Positions 1-10,913 are shown, numbered from the stretch's first letter. The stretch: DNA of 64,000 bases from Terrilactibacillus sp. S3-3 (GCA_030437565.1 CP129291.1:1984001-2048000), one strand, 5' to 3'. Notes: generated by a model not told the origin, from the sequence alone. Translations and numbers: made by a program.

Positions 1-323
1 GTCGGCGTGAAATTAAAGGTCACATTGATGGATCAAGCCAAACCATTTGTCATGCCGCTTGATCATCCAACATTAAAGGCAGCCCGGTGAAGCTTTGAAA
101 AACGCCTATCATGTTGAGCCTATTTTCTCGCGCCAAGGCGGATCCGTGCCGATCGTGAATACTTTCCATGAGAAACTTCATCTTGCTCCCGTTTTAATGG
201 GCTTCGGTCTTGATGATGAAAAATTTTCATGCGCCGAACGAACATTTTCATCTTGCCAACTTCGATCGCGGCTTAGAAGCACTTGTTGACTTTCTGTTTA
301 TTCTGCCACAAAAGCTGCAATAA
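1..323 (+). CDS. M20-family dipeptidase/deacylase, C-terminal part (frameshifted, starts before window)
   Basis: The reading frame enters from the left edge and ends at TAA 321-323. The pieces join into a typical M20/M28 zinc-peptidase C-terminus: a small-domain strand, RQGGSVPIV, then PVLMGFGLDDE followed by NFHAPNEHFHLANFDRGL, where the His/Glu-rich segment is the last metal-site region of the family. Two indels break it: an extra T after codon CGG near base 88, and one extra A in the AAAAA run near 221. With both corrected the frame stays open to the stop. The gene is followed by an intrinsic terminator and faces acnA. The exact substrate (dipeptide or N-acyl amino acid) cannot be read from this fragment. 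Confidence 0.7.
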
Positions 324-338
324 CTTGCTTTATTAGAA

Positions 339-372
339 AGCTGCTTGCCTCCATGGCAGCGGCTTTTTTTTT
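339..372 (+). terminator. Intrinsic terminator after the M20 peptidase
   Basis: AGCTGCTTGCC pairs with GGCAGCGGCT (one wobble, one bulge) around a short loop and is followed directly by nine T. It lies 15 bases past the peptidase stop. Confidence 0.7.
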
Positions 373-615
373 CGCACTCTAAAAGAGGGCCCTGCCGCTA
401 AGGCAGGACCCTCAATGAAGAAGAAGTTTGTCTAGGTCTTTCGGTTATTTATCCTTCGGAGACACCTCTTTCAAAGGTATTGTGGATTCATTGTTAAAGT
501 TGTCCTTTTCCAACGCAACCATCCCCTTAATAAAAATCCGAATGTCTAAAACAACCTTATATCTTCTTCACTAATTATGATAACCACTTTCAAGAAAAGC
601 ATACCTAAAAATATA

Positions 616-648
616 AAAAGTGCAGCTTTAATTTCAGCTGCACTTTTT
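616..648. terminator. Bidirectional terminator between convergent genes
   Basis: AAAAAGTGCAGCT and AGCTGCACTTTTT form a perfect inverted repeat with an 8-base loop. A-run on one flank and T-run on the other make it usable in both directions. It sits 11 bases past the acnA stop. Confidence 0.85.
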
Positions 649-658
649 ATTAAATGCA

Positions 659-3397
659 TTATTTATTTTCGTTGGCTTTGCGGCGCAGTACCATTTGCAG
701 GATACCGCCGTTCCGGTAATAATCAATTTCGACTTCGCTGTCAAAGCGAACGATCACTTGGAAAACCGTTTCTTTGCCGTCTTCAGCGACAGCTTTAACA
801 TTGACCAGTTGTCCCGGTTTTACATTTTCGTCAACATCGACCGTAAATGTTTCTTTGCCGGTTAAGCCTAGGGCTTCAGCACCTTCGCCCGGTTTGAACT
901 GAAGCGGAAGAACGCCCATCATCACTAAGTTGCTGCGGTGAATCCGTTCGTAGCTTTGAGCAATGACCGTTTTGATGCCAAGCAGATTTGTCCCTTTTGC
1001 CGCCCAGTCGCGCGAGCTGCCCATGCCGTAATCATTGCCGGCAAGGATGGCAAGACCTGTTCCGTCTTCCTTATACTTCATGGCATGGCAGCGTCATAGA
1101 TAGACATGACTTCCCCGGTCGGCCAGTAAGTCGTATAACCGCCTTCCGTTCCCGGTGCGATTTGGTTGCGGATGCGGACATTGGCAAATGTTCCGCGCAT
1201 CATCACTTCATGATTTCCTCGGCGCGAACCGTAAGAGTTGAAATCTTTCGGCTCTACACCTTTGGAAATCAGGAATTTTCCGGCCGGGCTCTTTTGCGCA
1301 ATCGCGCCGGCAGGCGAAATGTGGTCGGTCGTGACCGTATCGCCTAATTTGCCGATCACACGCAAACCTTCAAGCGGTTTGATCGGCCGTAATTCAGATG
1401 ACAAGTTTTCAAAGAAAGGCGGATTTTGAATATATGTCGAATTTTCATCCCATTCGTAAAGTTCGCCTTCGCTTGTTGCAATTTCATTCCAGCGATCGTT
1501 TTCTTCAAAAACACGGGAATATTCTTTTTTGAACATTTCCGGGGTTACCGCCTTGGCCATCACTTCGTTAATTTCTTGTCTGACGGCCAAATATCCTTGA
1601 AATAAACATCATTGCCGTCTTTATCTTTGCCAAAGGAGTCATTCACAAGATCGAAGTTAACCGACCCGGCGAGCGCATAAGCGACAACAAGCGGCGGCGA
1701 TGCCAGGAAGTTGGCGCGAATCAGCGCATGAATCCGCCCTTCAAAGTTCCGGTTACCTGAAAGCACGGCTGCGACCGTTAAATCTTTGTCAAGAATCGCT
1801 TTTTCGACTTCTTGCGGAAGCGGACCGGAGTTGCCGATGCATGTCGTACAGCCGTAACCAACCGTATTGAAACCAAGTTGGTCAAGATACGGTGTGAGAC
1901 CGGCTTCGTTCAGGTAGTCAGTCACGACTTTAGAACCAGGCCCGAGGCTGGTTTTGACATAACTAGGTACTTTCAGGCCTTTTTCCACCGCTTTTTTGGC
2001 AACAAGTCCGGCACCGATCATAACGCTAGGGTTTGAAGTGTTCGTACAGCTCGTAATCGCTGCAATAACGACGGCTCCCCTTTTCAGCGGCACTTCACGG
2101 CCGTCTGCGTATTTGACCGTCGCTTCTTTTTTAATTTCGTCCGCACCGAATCCAAAGCCGTGGTTGCCAGCTTCACGCGTCAGTTCAGCATTAAATTCTT
2201 CTTTCATCTTCGTCAGCGGAATCCGGTCTTGCGGGCGTTTCGGTCCGGAAAGCGACGGTTCAACTTCGGAGAGATCCAGTTCCAGCACTTTTGTGAAACG
2301 AGGGTCTTTGGCATCCGGAGTATAGAATAATCCGTTTGCTTTGCAGTAATCTTCAACAAGCTGTACTTGTTCTTCCGAGCGTCCGGAGAGACGCAGGTAG
2401 TCGAGCGTTACTTGATCGACCGGGAAATAAGTTGCCGTTGCGCCGTTTTCCGGTGACATGTTCGAAATGGTGGCTCTGTCGGCAAGCGCCATCTTAGATA
2501 AGCCAGGTCCGAAGAACTCAACAAATTTCCCGACAACGCTTTCAGTTCTGAGCAGCTGAGTGACTTTTAGTGCCAGATCGTTGCGGTCGTTCCTTCCGGA
2601 AGTTCGCCGGAAAGTTTCAAACCGATAACTTCGGGAACAGGGAAATAGGAAGGTTGTCCAAGCATTCCTGCTTCAGCTTCAATACCGCCAACGCCCCAGC
2701 CGAGAACGCCGAGACCGTTGATCATCGTCGTGTGCGAGTCGGTGCCGACCAGTGTATCAGGGAAAGCCAGTTTCGTTCCGTCTTCTTCATCAACACCGTG
2801 AACAACCGAAGCCAGATACTCAAGATTGACTTGGTGGACAATCCCTGTTGCCGGCGGGACTGCACGGAAATTTTCAAATGCATTTTGTGCCCATTTCAAA
2901 AATTTGTAACGTTCGATATTGCGCTTAAATTCGATTCCCATATTGAATTTCAAAGCATCGTTCGTTCCAAACTTGTCCACTTGAACCGAGTGGTCAACGA
3001 CCAGATCAACCGGTTTTTCAGGATTGATTTTTTCAGGATCTCCGCCTAAATCCGCCATTGCCTTCCTAAGCGATGCTAAATCCACAACGGCCGGAACACC
3101 TGTAAAGTCTTGCAGAATGATGCGCGACGGGTTGAAAGGAACATCAACACTTTTATCTAATTCCTTTGTTCCCCACTTAGCTAAGTTTTCAACATGTTCT
3201 TTTTTGATGACTTTACCATCATATTGACGCAAAACCGATTCCACCAGAACCTTGATCGAGTACGGCAGTCTTTCTACATCCCCGTATGATTTCAATGCAT
3301 CAAGTTTGTAATAATGATAGGTTTTTCCGCTGCTTTTAAAAGTATCGAGAGCGTGGAATACATCTTGTTCCGCTCTTTTGTCAGCAACTGTTGCCAT
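659..3397 (-). CDS. acnA: Aconitate hydratase (three frame lesions)
   Basis: Monofunctional aconitase of the AcnA/IRP-like class, interconverting citrate and isocitrate in the TCA cycle in the cytosol. The span codes for about 912 residues, the usual length. The order is N-terminal [20 protein letters not shown], the Fe-S ligands in SCTNTS and [10 protein letters not shown], then the swivelling domain with [17 protein letters not shown] and [14 protein letters not shown]. The start follows AAGGGGTGA. The frame breaks near 2578 (one base missing), near 1583 (one base missing) and near 1080, where ATGCC is repeated, a five-base duplication rather than a homopolymer slip. Every catalytic block is present, so I read these as sequence errors rather than a dead gene. 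Confidence 0.93.
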
Positions 3398-3623
3398 GTC
3401 TTCACCCCTTCTTTACAATAGAACCCAATAGAACCAAAAAAAAAAAACAAACTATATTTTTATAATAAATCAATTAATAACATAAGTAAAATTCAAACCA
3501 TTTATCTTTAAATATAAGTTTTTCTTATCAATATTCGAAAAAAATCTTTTCAAAATTGCAAAAGTGGGAATTCGTCGCATTCTGAGCTGAGAGCTTTCCT
3601 CCTCATCCATTGTTTTTTTTTCC

Positions 3624-4075
3624 TTAATTATTATGATACCGACTATTAAAATAGATCAGCGTCAGGCCGGCATTCACCGCAATTTGCTCAATTTCACCGA
3701 TATAAAGAAAATGATCACCGGCCGGATGCCGATCATAAACACGACAAGTGAATTGTGCCAGAGCATTTTGAATGACCGGAAGCCCATCCAGCCGTTCAAA
3801 AGGGACATGATTTAATTTTTTTTGGCGGGCAAAGTGGCGTGACAAATCTTCTTGATCATCTTTCAGAATGCTGACAGCAAACCTTTGCTCAGATTGCAGT
3901 TTTTGATCCATATGAGCTTTTTCACTTACGGGCAAGAACGAGCATCGGATCGAGCGAGACCGACATGAAAGCATTCGCCGTCATGCTGTAAACGTTTTCT
4001 TTATGGCTAATGGTCACTAATAGCCACGCCGGCAGCAAACTGGCTCATGGCTTTTCGAAAAGTTTGTTTATCCCT
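3624..4075 (-). CDS. Flavin reductase family protein (FMN-binding; frameshifted)
   Basis: A small FMN-binding oxidoreductase of the flavin_reduct/HpaC type, which reduces FMN or binds it for a partner enzyme. Joined pieces give MSQFAAGVAI, then VTISHKENVYSMTANAF, the SLDPMLVL segment that contacts flavin, and a C-terminal part with HFARQKKLNHVPFERLDG. Total length is about 150 residues, as in the family. At least three indels are seen (near 3930, 4014 and 4060). The initiating codon is uncertain because the bases before the conserved start are also disturbed; GAAGGG lies just upstream. It is transcribed in the same direction as the nag operon but 120 bases past its end, so a separate unit is likely. 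Confidence 0.72.
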
Positions 4076-4197
4076 TCAAACCCTCTTTCTGTATGTTGCC
4101 GTTATAAGCCCTATTATATTCAATTCTTAAGTAAATGTCGGTTAAGCGTTTTAAAAAAAATCCGTCAAATTTTCGGCGGGATTTGTAACGTGCTGAC

Positions 4198-4926
4198 TCA
4201 TCGTTTAACATTAATCAAAAACTTATAGCGGTCCCCGCGGTAAACAGCTTTGACAAATTCCAATGGTTTTCCGCTCTTTAAATAAGTGCAGCGCTCCATC
4301 AACAAGACTGGGACATTCTCAGCCACATGCAAAAGTCTTGCTTCTTCCGGGCTTGCAAGGGCCGCTTCCAGCGACTGGCTGGCACTGTCGATTTCCAGGC
4401 GGCACTCCTTTTCAATATACGAGTAAAGTGACCGGCTGATAATGTTTACTGTTAAGTTTTTGACGAGTCCACAAGGAATAAATGTTGTCTCAATCGCCAT
4501 GGGCATCTCATCAGCCAGGCGAATCCTTTTGATTTCATAAACCTGCTCTTTCTCGCCAAGCTGCAAAAGATCGGCGGCGACATGTTCCGGGGCCTCTCTC
4601 ACCTGAAAATCGAGCAATTTACTAGAAGGCTTGAACCCGAGTTTTTCCATCTCCTCGGTAAAACCTTTTAGCCCTTGTAGTGGTTGTTCAATTTTCTTTT
4701 CCGACACAAAAGTGCCCTTGCCTTTAAGGCGGATCAGAATGCCTTCATTCACGAGCTCCATCACCGCTTGACGGACGGTCATGCGCGAGACTTTAAATAA
4801 ATCGGTAAATTCCCGCTCAGACGGGATTATGTCTCCCGGCTTGAGATCTTTGTTTTCTATCAGATTTTTTTTGATGTATTCTTCAATTTGATAATAAATA
4901 GGAATCGGCGAACGGCGGTTAATCAT
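4198..4926 (-). CDS. nagR: GntR/HutC-family repressor of N-acetylglucosamine use
   Basis: An intact 242-residue regulator. Residues 1-75 form the GntR winged helix (YYQIEEYIKKNLIE, PSEREFTDLFKVSRMTVRQA), and residues 85-240 an UTRA effector domain of the YvoA/DasR type that senses amino-sugar phosphates. It is the last gene of nagA-nagB-nagR: its ATG overlaps the nagB stop as ATGA, so it is translationally coupled and probably autoregulated through the palindrome upstream of nagA. One of the undamaged genes here. Confidence 0.92.
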   Translation of the reverse strand: MINRRSPIPIYYQIEEYIKKNLIENKDLKPGDIIPSEREFTDLFKVSRMTVRQAVMELVNEGILIRLKGKGTFVSEKKIEQPLQGLKGFTEEMEKLGFKPSSKLLDFQVREAPEHVAADLLQLGEKEQVYEIKRIRLADEMPMAIETTFIPCGLVKNLTVNIISRSLYSYIEKECRLEIDSASQSLEAALASPEEARLLHVAENVPVLLMERCTYLKSGKPLEFVKAVYRGDRYKFLINVKR

Positions 4927-5678
4927 TCAGCTAGCCCCTCTCTGCAAGGCATAAGTGACAAAGCCGCTTCATCGGCAATCACCGTGACATTGGGATGCTG
5001 CAATAAAGATGAGGCTGGGAAAATATTCATCAGCCATTGTTTCCGTCAGCAAATGCTCCACCGCCTCCGCTTTATTTCCCCCGAGACAATCAGTAATATC
5101 GCTTTGCTTTGTAAAATCGATCCGATACCCATCGTGACGGCATGTGTCGGAACATGAGCTAAGTCGCTGAAAAAGCGGGCATTCGCCTCTCTCGTTGACG
5201 GCGTCAGTTCGACGACATGGGTCCCTAGACTAAACGGCGATCCGGGCTCTCATTAAACCCAATGTGGCCATTTCTACCAATCCCAAGAAGCTGTAAATCA
5301 ACACCGCCCAAGTCATGAATCAGCCGATCGTAGTTCTTACACTCTTCCTCCATGTCTTCCGCTGCGCCACTCGGGATAAATTGCCGGCTTTTCGGCAGAT
5401 CAATATATTTAAAAAGGTACTTATCCATATAATAATGATAGCTGTTCGGATCGCTTACTTTTAAGCCGACATATTCATCAAGGTTAACCGAACAAATGGT
5501 TTTGTAAGATGTGCCGTTTTTACGGAAATCGTCTATAAGGGCTTCATAAGTGCCTATCGGTGTACCACCCGTGGCCCAGTCCAAGAACGGCCTTCGGATG
5601 GCTGCGTACTTCATCAATCATTATATGCGCCGCTTTTTGGCTTAAATCTTGATAATCTTTTGCAGAAATGACTCGCAT
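4923..5678 (-). CDS. nagB: Glucosamine-6-phosphate deaminase (frameshifted)
   Basis: Converts glucosamine-6-phosphate to fructose-6-phosphate and ammonia. Recognised blocks are [15 protein letters not shown] at the N-terminus, [24 protein letters not shown] and [14 protein letters not shown], then a C-terminal half with [18 protein letters not shown] and [18 protein letters not shown]. About 250 residues, the normal length. Its ATG overlaps the nagA stop (TGATG) and its TGA overlaps the nagR start, so the three genes are coupled. At least four indels are visible, near 5588 (extra G), 5235 (two extra bases), 5085 (one G missing) and 5030 (extra C). The complete set of active-site segments argues for a functional gene in the organism. 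Confidence 0.9.
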
Positions 5679-6854
5679 CACTCATCCTCCTCCCTTCGAT
5701 AGGCGGTCCTGCCGCGGCAAATCGTCATGACAAGGTCGTTGTTTTCATCCAAGATCAGGATGTCGGCATCTTTTCCTTCTTCAAGAGAGCCTTTCCGCTC
5801 ATACACACCGCACTGGCGGGCCGGATTGACCGCCCCCATCTGTACAACATCTTTCAAGGTCGCATCGGTAAAGGACAGCATATTTTTCAAGGCGTCCTTC
5901 ATTTTCAGCACGCTGCCGGCAATCGTACCGGATTCAAGCCGGGCTGCACCATCCTGAACATGAACCGCCTGTCCCCCTAAATCATAGATGCCGCTTTTCA
6001 AGCATTTCGCGCGCATCGAATCCGTGATCAGCACGACACGGCCTGCGCCCTTCAATTTGTATGCCAGATTGACCATTTCCGGGCTGAATATGATAGCCGT
6101 CAACAATCATTTCCGTGTATAACTCGCGATGCAAAAGCGCCCCGCCCAGGATACCCGGTTCCCGGTGGTGCAATCCTCTCATCCCATTATATAAATGTGT
6201 GACATGCGTGGCGCCCGCTTTGATTGCGTTCACAACATCATTATATGTGCCATTTGAGTGGCCAATCGAGGCGACGACACCATGACGGCTGAAAAACTCA
6301 ATTAATGCCAGGCCATTCTTGATCTCAGGCGCGATGGTCACTAATTTTATGCGCCCGCCTGCTATTTGCTGCCATTTTTCGAAAACAGCGATATCGGCAT
6401 CGATGATGTATTCGAGCGGCTGCGCCCCGGCTTTTTCTTTATTAATAAAAGGCCCTTCAAGGTGGATGCCAATGATTTCAGCCTCGCCCGGTTTTTGATG
6501 ACCGAAGTATTGAGAAACATTTTTCAGCGCTTTTTCGATCGACTCTTTGGATTGGGTAATGGTCGTGGCCAGAAAACTGGTCGTCGCTTCTTTCGGCAGC
6601 GAATACGCAATATTGTGAAGGGCTTCCGGCGTGGCATCCATTGTATCAGAGCCATTCACACCATGAATATGGACGTCGATCATGCCGGGAATGCACTTAT
6701 AATCCTCTGGAAATTCATAAACACGATCTATGCTCTTCTCCCGTTCGTTCGCCGGCCCGACATATGAAATTTTACCCTGATTGTATTCTAGATAACCCCG
6801 CCTCAGCCATGTGCCGCCGGACAGAATCGAACAACCTTTGATTGCCGCCCGCAT
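5678..6854 (-). CDS. nagA: N-acetylglucosamine-6-phosphate deacetylase (one frame lesion)
   Basis: First enzyme of the operon, removing acetate from GlcNAc-6-phosphate to feed NagB. Amidohydrolase fold of about 392 residues. Metal and catalytic residues sit in DVHIHG, GIHLEGPF, IGHSNGTY, THLYNGM and ITDSMRAK. One indel near 6090, just after VDGYHI, splits it; the two reading frames overlap there, and the rest is continuous. It heads a nagA-nagB-nagR operon with overlapping stop/start codons. The probable NagR operator lies 53 bases upstream of the start. Confidence 0.92.
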
Positions 6855-6906
6855 ACCGTTTGCCTTCTTTCATTTTTCTTTATCATATCATGTTTAGTGC
6901 TATATG

Positions 6907-6920
6907 TATAGACATCTATA
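6907..6920. promoter_or_regulatory. Putative NagR operator upstream of nagA
   Basis: TATAGA-CA-TCTATA is a perfect 6+6 inverted repeat with a 2-base spacer. Its centre resembles the TCTATAC/GTATAGA core of DasR/YvoA-type sites. Placement between the nagA start and the upstream gene fits autoregulation by NagR. The assignment is inferred from position and symmetry only. Confidence 0.5.
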
Positions 6921-7023
6921 TGTTTGTACTTTTACTGCTTCAAAGGTGACAGATTCATTTCGCTGAGGCTCGATTGATCCCTAAGCCTGTGAAGTCGGAG
7001 CCGAATGCCTGAGCATGGAGAAG

Positions 7024-7925
7024 CTATGACCACATTTTTCCTTTTATAAACGAGTTTAGGTCCGACCCCGGGTAAAAAAAGCGAAGCTGCTTTGGAGCCA
7101 GGCCCTGGTATTCAATGCCAAGCATCTCCTGCAATTGTTTGCCGTTGTCAGCCGCGTCGCCGCCTGAGTTATTATTAAATAGAACATAAACATCCTTTAC
7201 TTTTGCCGTTAAATCGTCCAGCCGCTTTTTCCACTGCATGAGTTCTCCGTAATTATAACGATACAGGCACCTGACTTTCTTTCTATCCGGTCCGTGATTA
7301 AGCCAGCCTTCGACATTTCTGCCATGCAGCCGTATGAGTGCGGCATCCCCTCCGGCTTCAAGGACAAGTGGCACCGAACCCGCTCCCGCTTGCGGCTCGT
7401 CACAAATGGTGTGTATCCACCCTTCGTTTTTGATAAACTGCAGTGTTTTTTCCCGGATATCGCCTTGGAACCAGCTTTGGTGGCGAAATTCCAGCGCAAC
7501 GGGGATATCTTCCATTTTTGCTTTGGTGTAGCGAAGGATTTCAATGCTTTTCTTCTCGCATTTAAACCATGGCGGTATTGAAACAGAACCATCGCGCATT
7601 TTCCTGCTTCAAGAAGGGGTTTAATGGATGCCTTAAATTCGGCAAACATATCGCCGATAGCGCCGTATACCGAGTTTCCCCTTTCATGTCCTGTCAGACC
7701 TCGATAAGCTTTGACAATAAATTTAAAAGTAGGCGGGGTTTCAGTTATCCAGTTTACATAATTATCTTTTGGTAAAATAGCATAAAATGAACTGTCGCAT
7801 TCGACGATTGGAAAATGGCTGCTATACATCTGCAGCTTCGTTGAATGCGGATCCTGATCATAGAGAGTCGGGTGATCACCCCAGCTTGTTAAGCCAATCC
7901 ATATCATGCTTTCATCTTCTTTCAC
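7024..7925 (-). CDS. DUF72 family protein (YunF-like; frameshifted)
   Basis: A DUF72 TIM-barrel-like protein of about 300 residues, similar in layout to Bacillus YunF. Function unproven in the family. Seen blocks: MIWIGLTSWGDHPTLY at the start, FPIVECDSSFYAILP, FKFIVKAYRGLTGH, then VALEFRHQSWF, CDEPQAG, ALIRLHGRN and the family C-terminal signature VYVLFNNNSGGDAADNG. One indel near 7575, after CAMVLFQY, shifts the frame. The start could be 7925 or 7908; the latter has AAAGAAGA at good spacing. A strong hairpin lies immediately upstream. Confidence 0.85.
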
Positions 7926-7926
7926 G

Positions 7927-7962
7927 AGAGACGCTCCCCTGCAATCGCAAGGGAGCGTCTCT
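7927..7962. other. Perfect 12-bp hairpin between ccdC and the DUF72 gene
   Basis: AGAGACGCTCCC and GGGAGCGTCTCT pair perfectly around a 12-base loop. There is no T-tract next to it on the minus strand, so it is not a textbook terminator for ccdC. It abuts the DUF72 start region and may act as a weak terminator or mRNA-stabilising leader structure. Confidence 0.55.
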
Positions 7963-7994
7963 AAGCTCCTATTTTAAACGTTAAAGTTCTCAAC

Positions 7995-8483
7995 TCAAGA
8001 TGGCGTGCCGGCTTCTTCGACAGCAACCCCGCTTACAAGCCGCCGGTACATGACATACATAGCGATCCGCCACGGCAGGATCATGCCGAAAGCAAGAATG
8101 AAAAAGATCGCCCCGGTTTCCGGAAGGTTGACACTTTGTTCGAGTGCAACTTTCATCACCGTACGAATAATCAAGAGTCCAATCAGAATGAAGGCAAAGG
8201 CCTTGGAACGCTTTAAATAGATCTGATCATTATGTCTTTCAAATTTTGACGTTTTAATCAACAGAATAGAAAACAAAGTACCGACAAAAAAGGCACCGAT
8301 GGCTTCAGGAAAACTGATCCATGTCTCAGGGGCAATAAACATAAAAAAGCCCGTAGACATGAAAAGCGGCGGCAGTAAAATCTTCTTCGCATTGGTTGGC
8401 TTATTCGACGCCTTGATGCGGACAAAAATGATCGATGCCGCAAACATAACCCCTATTAACAAACTGATGATTTGAACAATCAC
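7995..8483 (-). CDS. ccdC: CcdC family membrane protein
   Basis: Intact 162-residue integral membrane protein matching CcdC (YneJ) of Bacillus, a DUF1453-type protein named from the cytochrome c defective locus but with unclear role. Hydrophobic helices occur around residues 3-20, 35-55, 60-78, 92-110 and 125-145, with the conserved stretch KPTNAKKILLPPLFMSTGF. The start is GTG preceded by AGAAGGTG. In B. subtilis ccdC lies between the yneF region and citB; here it is also between those markers but separated from both by unrelated operons. Confidence 0.88.
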   Translation of the reverse strand: MIVQIISLLIGVMFAASIIFVRIKASNKPTNAKKILLPPLFMSTGFFMFIAPETWISFPEAIGAFFVGTLFSILLIKTSKFERHNDQIYLKRSKAFAFILIGLLIIRTVMKVALEQSVNLPETGAIFFILAFGMILPWRIAMYVMYRRLVSGVAVEEAGTPS

Positions 8484-8755
8484 CCGCTAACACCTTCTTC
8501 TAAGTTGTTTGAAACCGACTATTCTACTTTATTGATAGTATAATGATCACTTATGACCTAACGGCTGCCAAGTAATGGATTTTGCAAAAAAAACACTTTC
8601 ATATGTTTATTATAACGCCTTACCGGCCATTTTCAAATTTTCTCGCTTTAGGCGATCCAATCCATTTAGAAGTAAAAATATGCGAAAAAAACCTGCGATC
8701 TGTTTTGGAGCTGTCTGTGGCTTTAATGTCGCAACAGGCCTGAACCCATTTTTTC

Positions 8756-9662
8756 TTATCCGGCTTCTTGCTCCAGATTTTCCTTCATTCGTCCCTTTGT
8801 TTCAATATGGCGGCCAAAATAAGCAGACGCCACAATTAGTAGACCGCCGATCCATTCCTGTGAGGTCAGATGTTCGCCGCCCACGAACACGGCGAAAAGA
8901 GCGGCAAACAGCGGCTCAGTCCCCAGCAATAAACCCACTCTTGTCGGAGAGGTGCGCCTGATCATTGCCAATTGAATATAGAAAGCAAGCAGTGTACAAA
9001 AAAAGGCCAGATAAATGGTTAATAACCAAAAAGTCGGCGAAGCAGAAAAAAGGGATTGATGATGATTCCAGTAAACAACGATAAGATTCCCATGATGACG
9101 GCGACCGTACTTAACTGAATGGTCGTTAGTAGACCCGAATCCATTACTTTTCCTTCTGTCATTTTTTGTGTCACTGTCATTTGCACGGCTCGCAATACAG
9201 CCGCCAGCAGCATCAATACATCGCCTAAATTGAAATGATAGCCGCCACTCAGTGTTAATAGAGCGGTGCCGATAACCGAGAGAACAACAACACCTAGAAT
9301 ACCAAAATTCAGGCGTTTTTTTTGAACATCAGCGACTCAACAAGCGGTGTAAAAACAACGAATAAGCTGATTAAAAAGCCGGCATTAGCCGCTGTAGTTC
9401 CATGAATCCCCCACGTTTCCGAGGTAAAGATGCCGGCAAGAAACAAGCCGAACGTAACGCCGGACAGCCATGTCTCTTTGGAAGCCTTCACCAGTTTTTT
9501 TTCCACGTCAACGTCGCCATCATAACAGCCGTCATCAAAAAGCGGAGAAAAAGAAACGGAAAAACGCATGTCTGTCAAAACAACTTTGGTCGCCAAATAA
9601 CTTGAACCCCATACGACGGCAATAAACAACAGAGACAAATCGGCCAGCCATTGTTTGCTCAT
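8756..9662 (-). CDS. EamA/DMT-family transporter (frameshifted)
   Basis: A drug/metabolite-transporter superfamily permease with two EamA repeats, about 300 residues and ten predicted helices. Recognisable parts are LLFIAVVWGSSYLATKVVL, AANAGFLISLFVVFTPLVE, and the C-terminal GLLLGTEPLFAALFAVFVGG with QEWIGGLLIVASAYF. At least three indels interrupt it (near 9540, 9300 and 9030-8990). Its ATG overlaps the stop of the preceding GntR gene (ATGA), so regulator and transporter form one unit. The substrate cannot be deduced. Confidence 0.82.
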
Positions 9663-10348
9663 TTTTGTCGTCCCTCTTCCCCTGTAAGCGCTTTGTAAAC
9701 TTCATTCATTGGCCTCAGCCAGTTCTGCTTCATAACGGCGGACGCAGTTTCAGAATCATGATCGGCAAAAGCTTGAATCAGAGCTTTATGTTCTTTCAGC
9801 GACTCTCTGACAACCATTCCGTCGCTTTTTAAAAAGACGTATTTAAACCGCCGGATATGTAATTGCAGGATGGATGAAAAGTCGGAAATATACGGATTAT
9901 CGGCGGTTTCGATAATATAGTTGTGAAACTCCTCATCGCACGCCATCGTTCGAAATTGTTCTCCTTTTTCGATCAATTGTTCATAGCGGCTTGTCATCGT
10001 CTTCAGTTCCTCTATTTGCTCCGGCATGATGATTCGGGCGGCCTCTTCGGCAGCCAGAGCCTGCAGCGCGGCAAGCGGCGGATAGATCTTCAGGACATCT
10101 TCCTTTTTTATCATCGTCACCCTTGTCTCTTTACCAGGATGCATTTCAATAAAACCCTGAACCTCAAGCAGCTGCAAAGCCTCGCGGATCGGGGTGCGGC
10201 TGATGCCCAAAGCTTTCGAAATCTCCGTATCAAGTATCTTTTCTCCCGGTTTCAACGTGCCGTCAATAATCCAGTGCTGTAATTGATTAAAAGCTTTGTC
10301 TTTCGCCAGCATCCGAACAGGTGTTGAATAATTTTGCGGTATCGGCAT
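9659..10348 (-). CDS. GntR-family regulator, FadR/FCD subfamily
   Basis: Intact 229-residue regulator: winged helix at residues 15-80 (LDTEISKALGISRTPIREAL), then an all-helical FCD domain with the acidic/His metal-site pattern (CDEEFHNYI, HIRRFKYVFLK, EHKALIQAFADHD). GGAGGGTGA precedes the ATG. It overlaps the EamA gene by four bases and probably represses the pair through the GTATAC-centred palindrome 27-45 bases upstream of its start. The ligand is unknown; FCD proteins often sense organic acids. Confidence 0.9.
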   Translation of the reverse strand: MPIPQNYSTPVRMLAKDKAFNQLQHWIIDGTLKPGEKILDTEISKALGISRTPIREALQLLEVQGFIEMHPGKETRVTMIKKEDVLKIYPPLAALQALAAEEAARIIMPEQIEELKTMTSRYEQLIEKGEQFRTMACDEEFHNYIIETADNPYISDFSSILQLHIRRFKYVFLKSDGMVVRESLKEHKALIQAFADHDSETASAVMKQNWLRPMNEVYKALTGEEGRQK

Positions 10349-10374
10349 CAGTTTTCACCCTCCTTCATTTTGTA

Positions 10375-10393
10375 ATATATCGTATACATATAT
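10375..10393. promoter_or_regulatory. Putative operator for the FCD regulator
   Basis: ATATAT-C-GTATAC-A-TATAT is a near-perfect inverted repeat centred on GTATAC, the core of many FadR-subfamily sites (T-N-GTATAC-N-A). It lies between the promoter region and the ribosome binding site of the GntR-EamA operon. Confidence 0.55.
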
Positions 10394-10568
10394 TAGATGC
10401 AATCCTTTTTATTTTCAATTATTTTGTTTGAACTAAACATAAAGCGAGCCGCAGAAAAATGAATCGCCGAATAGGATGGGGTTATCTCCGCAGCTTAAAA
10501 CTATTAATTAAGCTTCCTTTTTTGCAGGTAAATGATCGTATTTGCCGAATAATTAAAACAACCGTAAA

Positions 10569-10913
10569 ATGGTGATGAAAACAATTACGATCGACCAGTT
10601 CATGGACGTTGACATCAGGGTGGGACGAGTCATCCGGGCCGAGGAATTTCCTCGCGCCCGTAAACCCGCCTACAAACTTTGGATCGATTTCGGAGAATTT
10701 GGGGTGAAGAAATCCAGTGCACAGATTACGGATATTTATAACCTTGACGAGCTAAAGGACCGCCTGGTCATGGCCGTTGTCAATCTTCCTCCCCGGCAAG
10801 TGGCAGACTTCATGTCCGAAGTTCTGGTGCTTGGGATACCGCTTGAAGACGGCAGGGATGTCGTGCTGGTTGGTCCGGAGCGGGAAGTCCGTCCCGGTCT
10901 CCGGTTACTCTGA
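10569..10913 (+). CDS. csaA: CsaA-type tRNA-binding/chaperone-like protein
   Basis: A 114-residue protein that is almost wholly one tRNA-binding (OB-fold) domain: DVDIRVGRVIRAEEFPRAR, KSSAQITDIYNLDELKDR, QVADFMSEVLVLG and a C-terminal VGPEREVRPGLRL. This matches CsaA, described as a secretion-related chaperone with a tRNA-binding fold. Two ATG codons (10569, 10575) are possible and no strong ribosome binding site decides between them. Intact and apparently monocistronic. Confidence 0.9.
   Translation: MVMKTITIDQFMDVDIRVGRVIRAEEFPRARKPAYKLWIDFGEFGVKKSSAQITDIYNLDELKDRLVMAVVNLPPRQVADFMSEVLVLGIPLEDGRDVVLVGPEREVRPGLRLL

Noticed and set aside
445..522. 25-codon minus-strand frame (MVALEKDNFNNES...) with AAGGGG directly at the ATG
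   Set aside because: Spacing between ribosome binding site and ATG is zero, and it resembles none of the SspO/SspP spore proteins that often neighbour aconitase. Too short to support.
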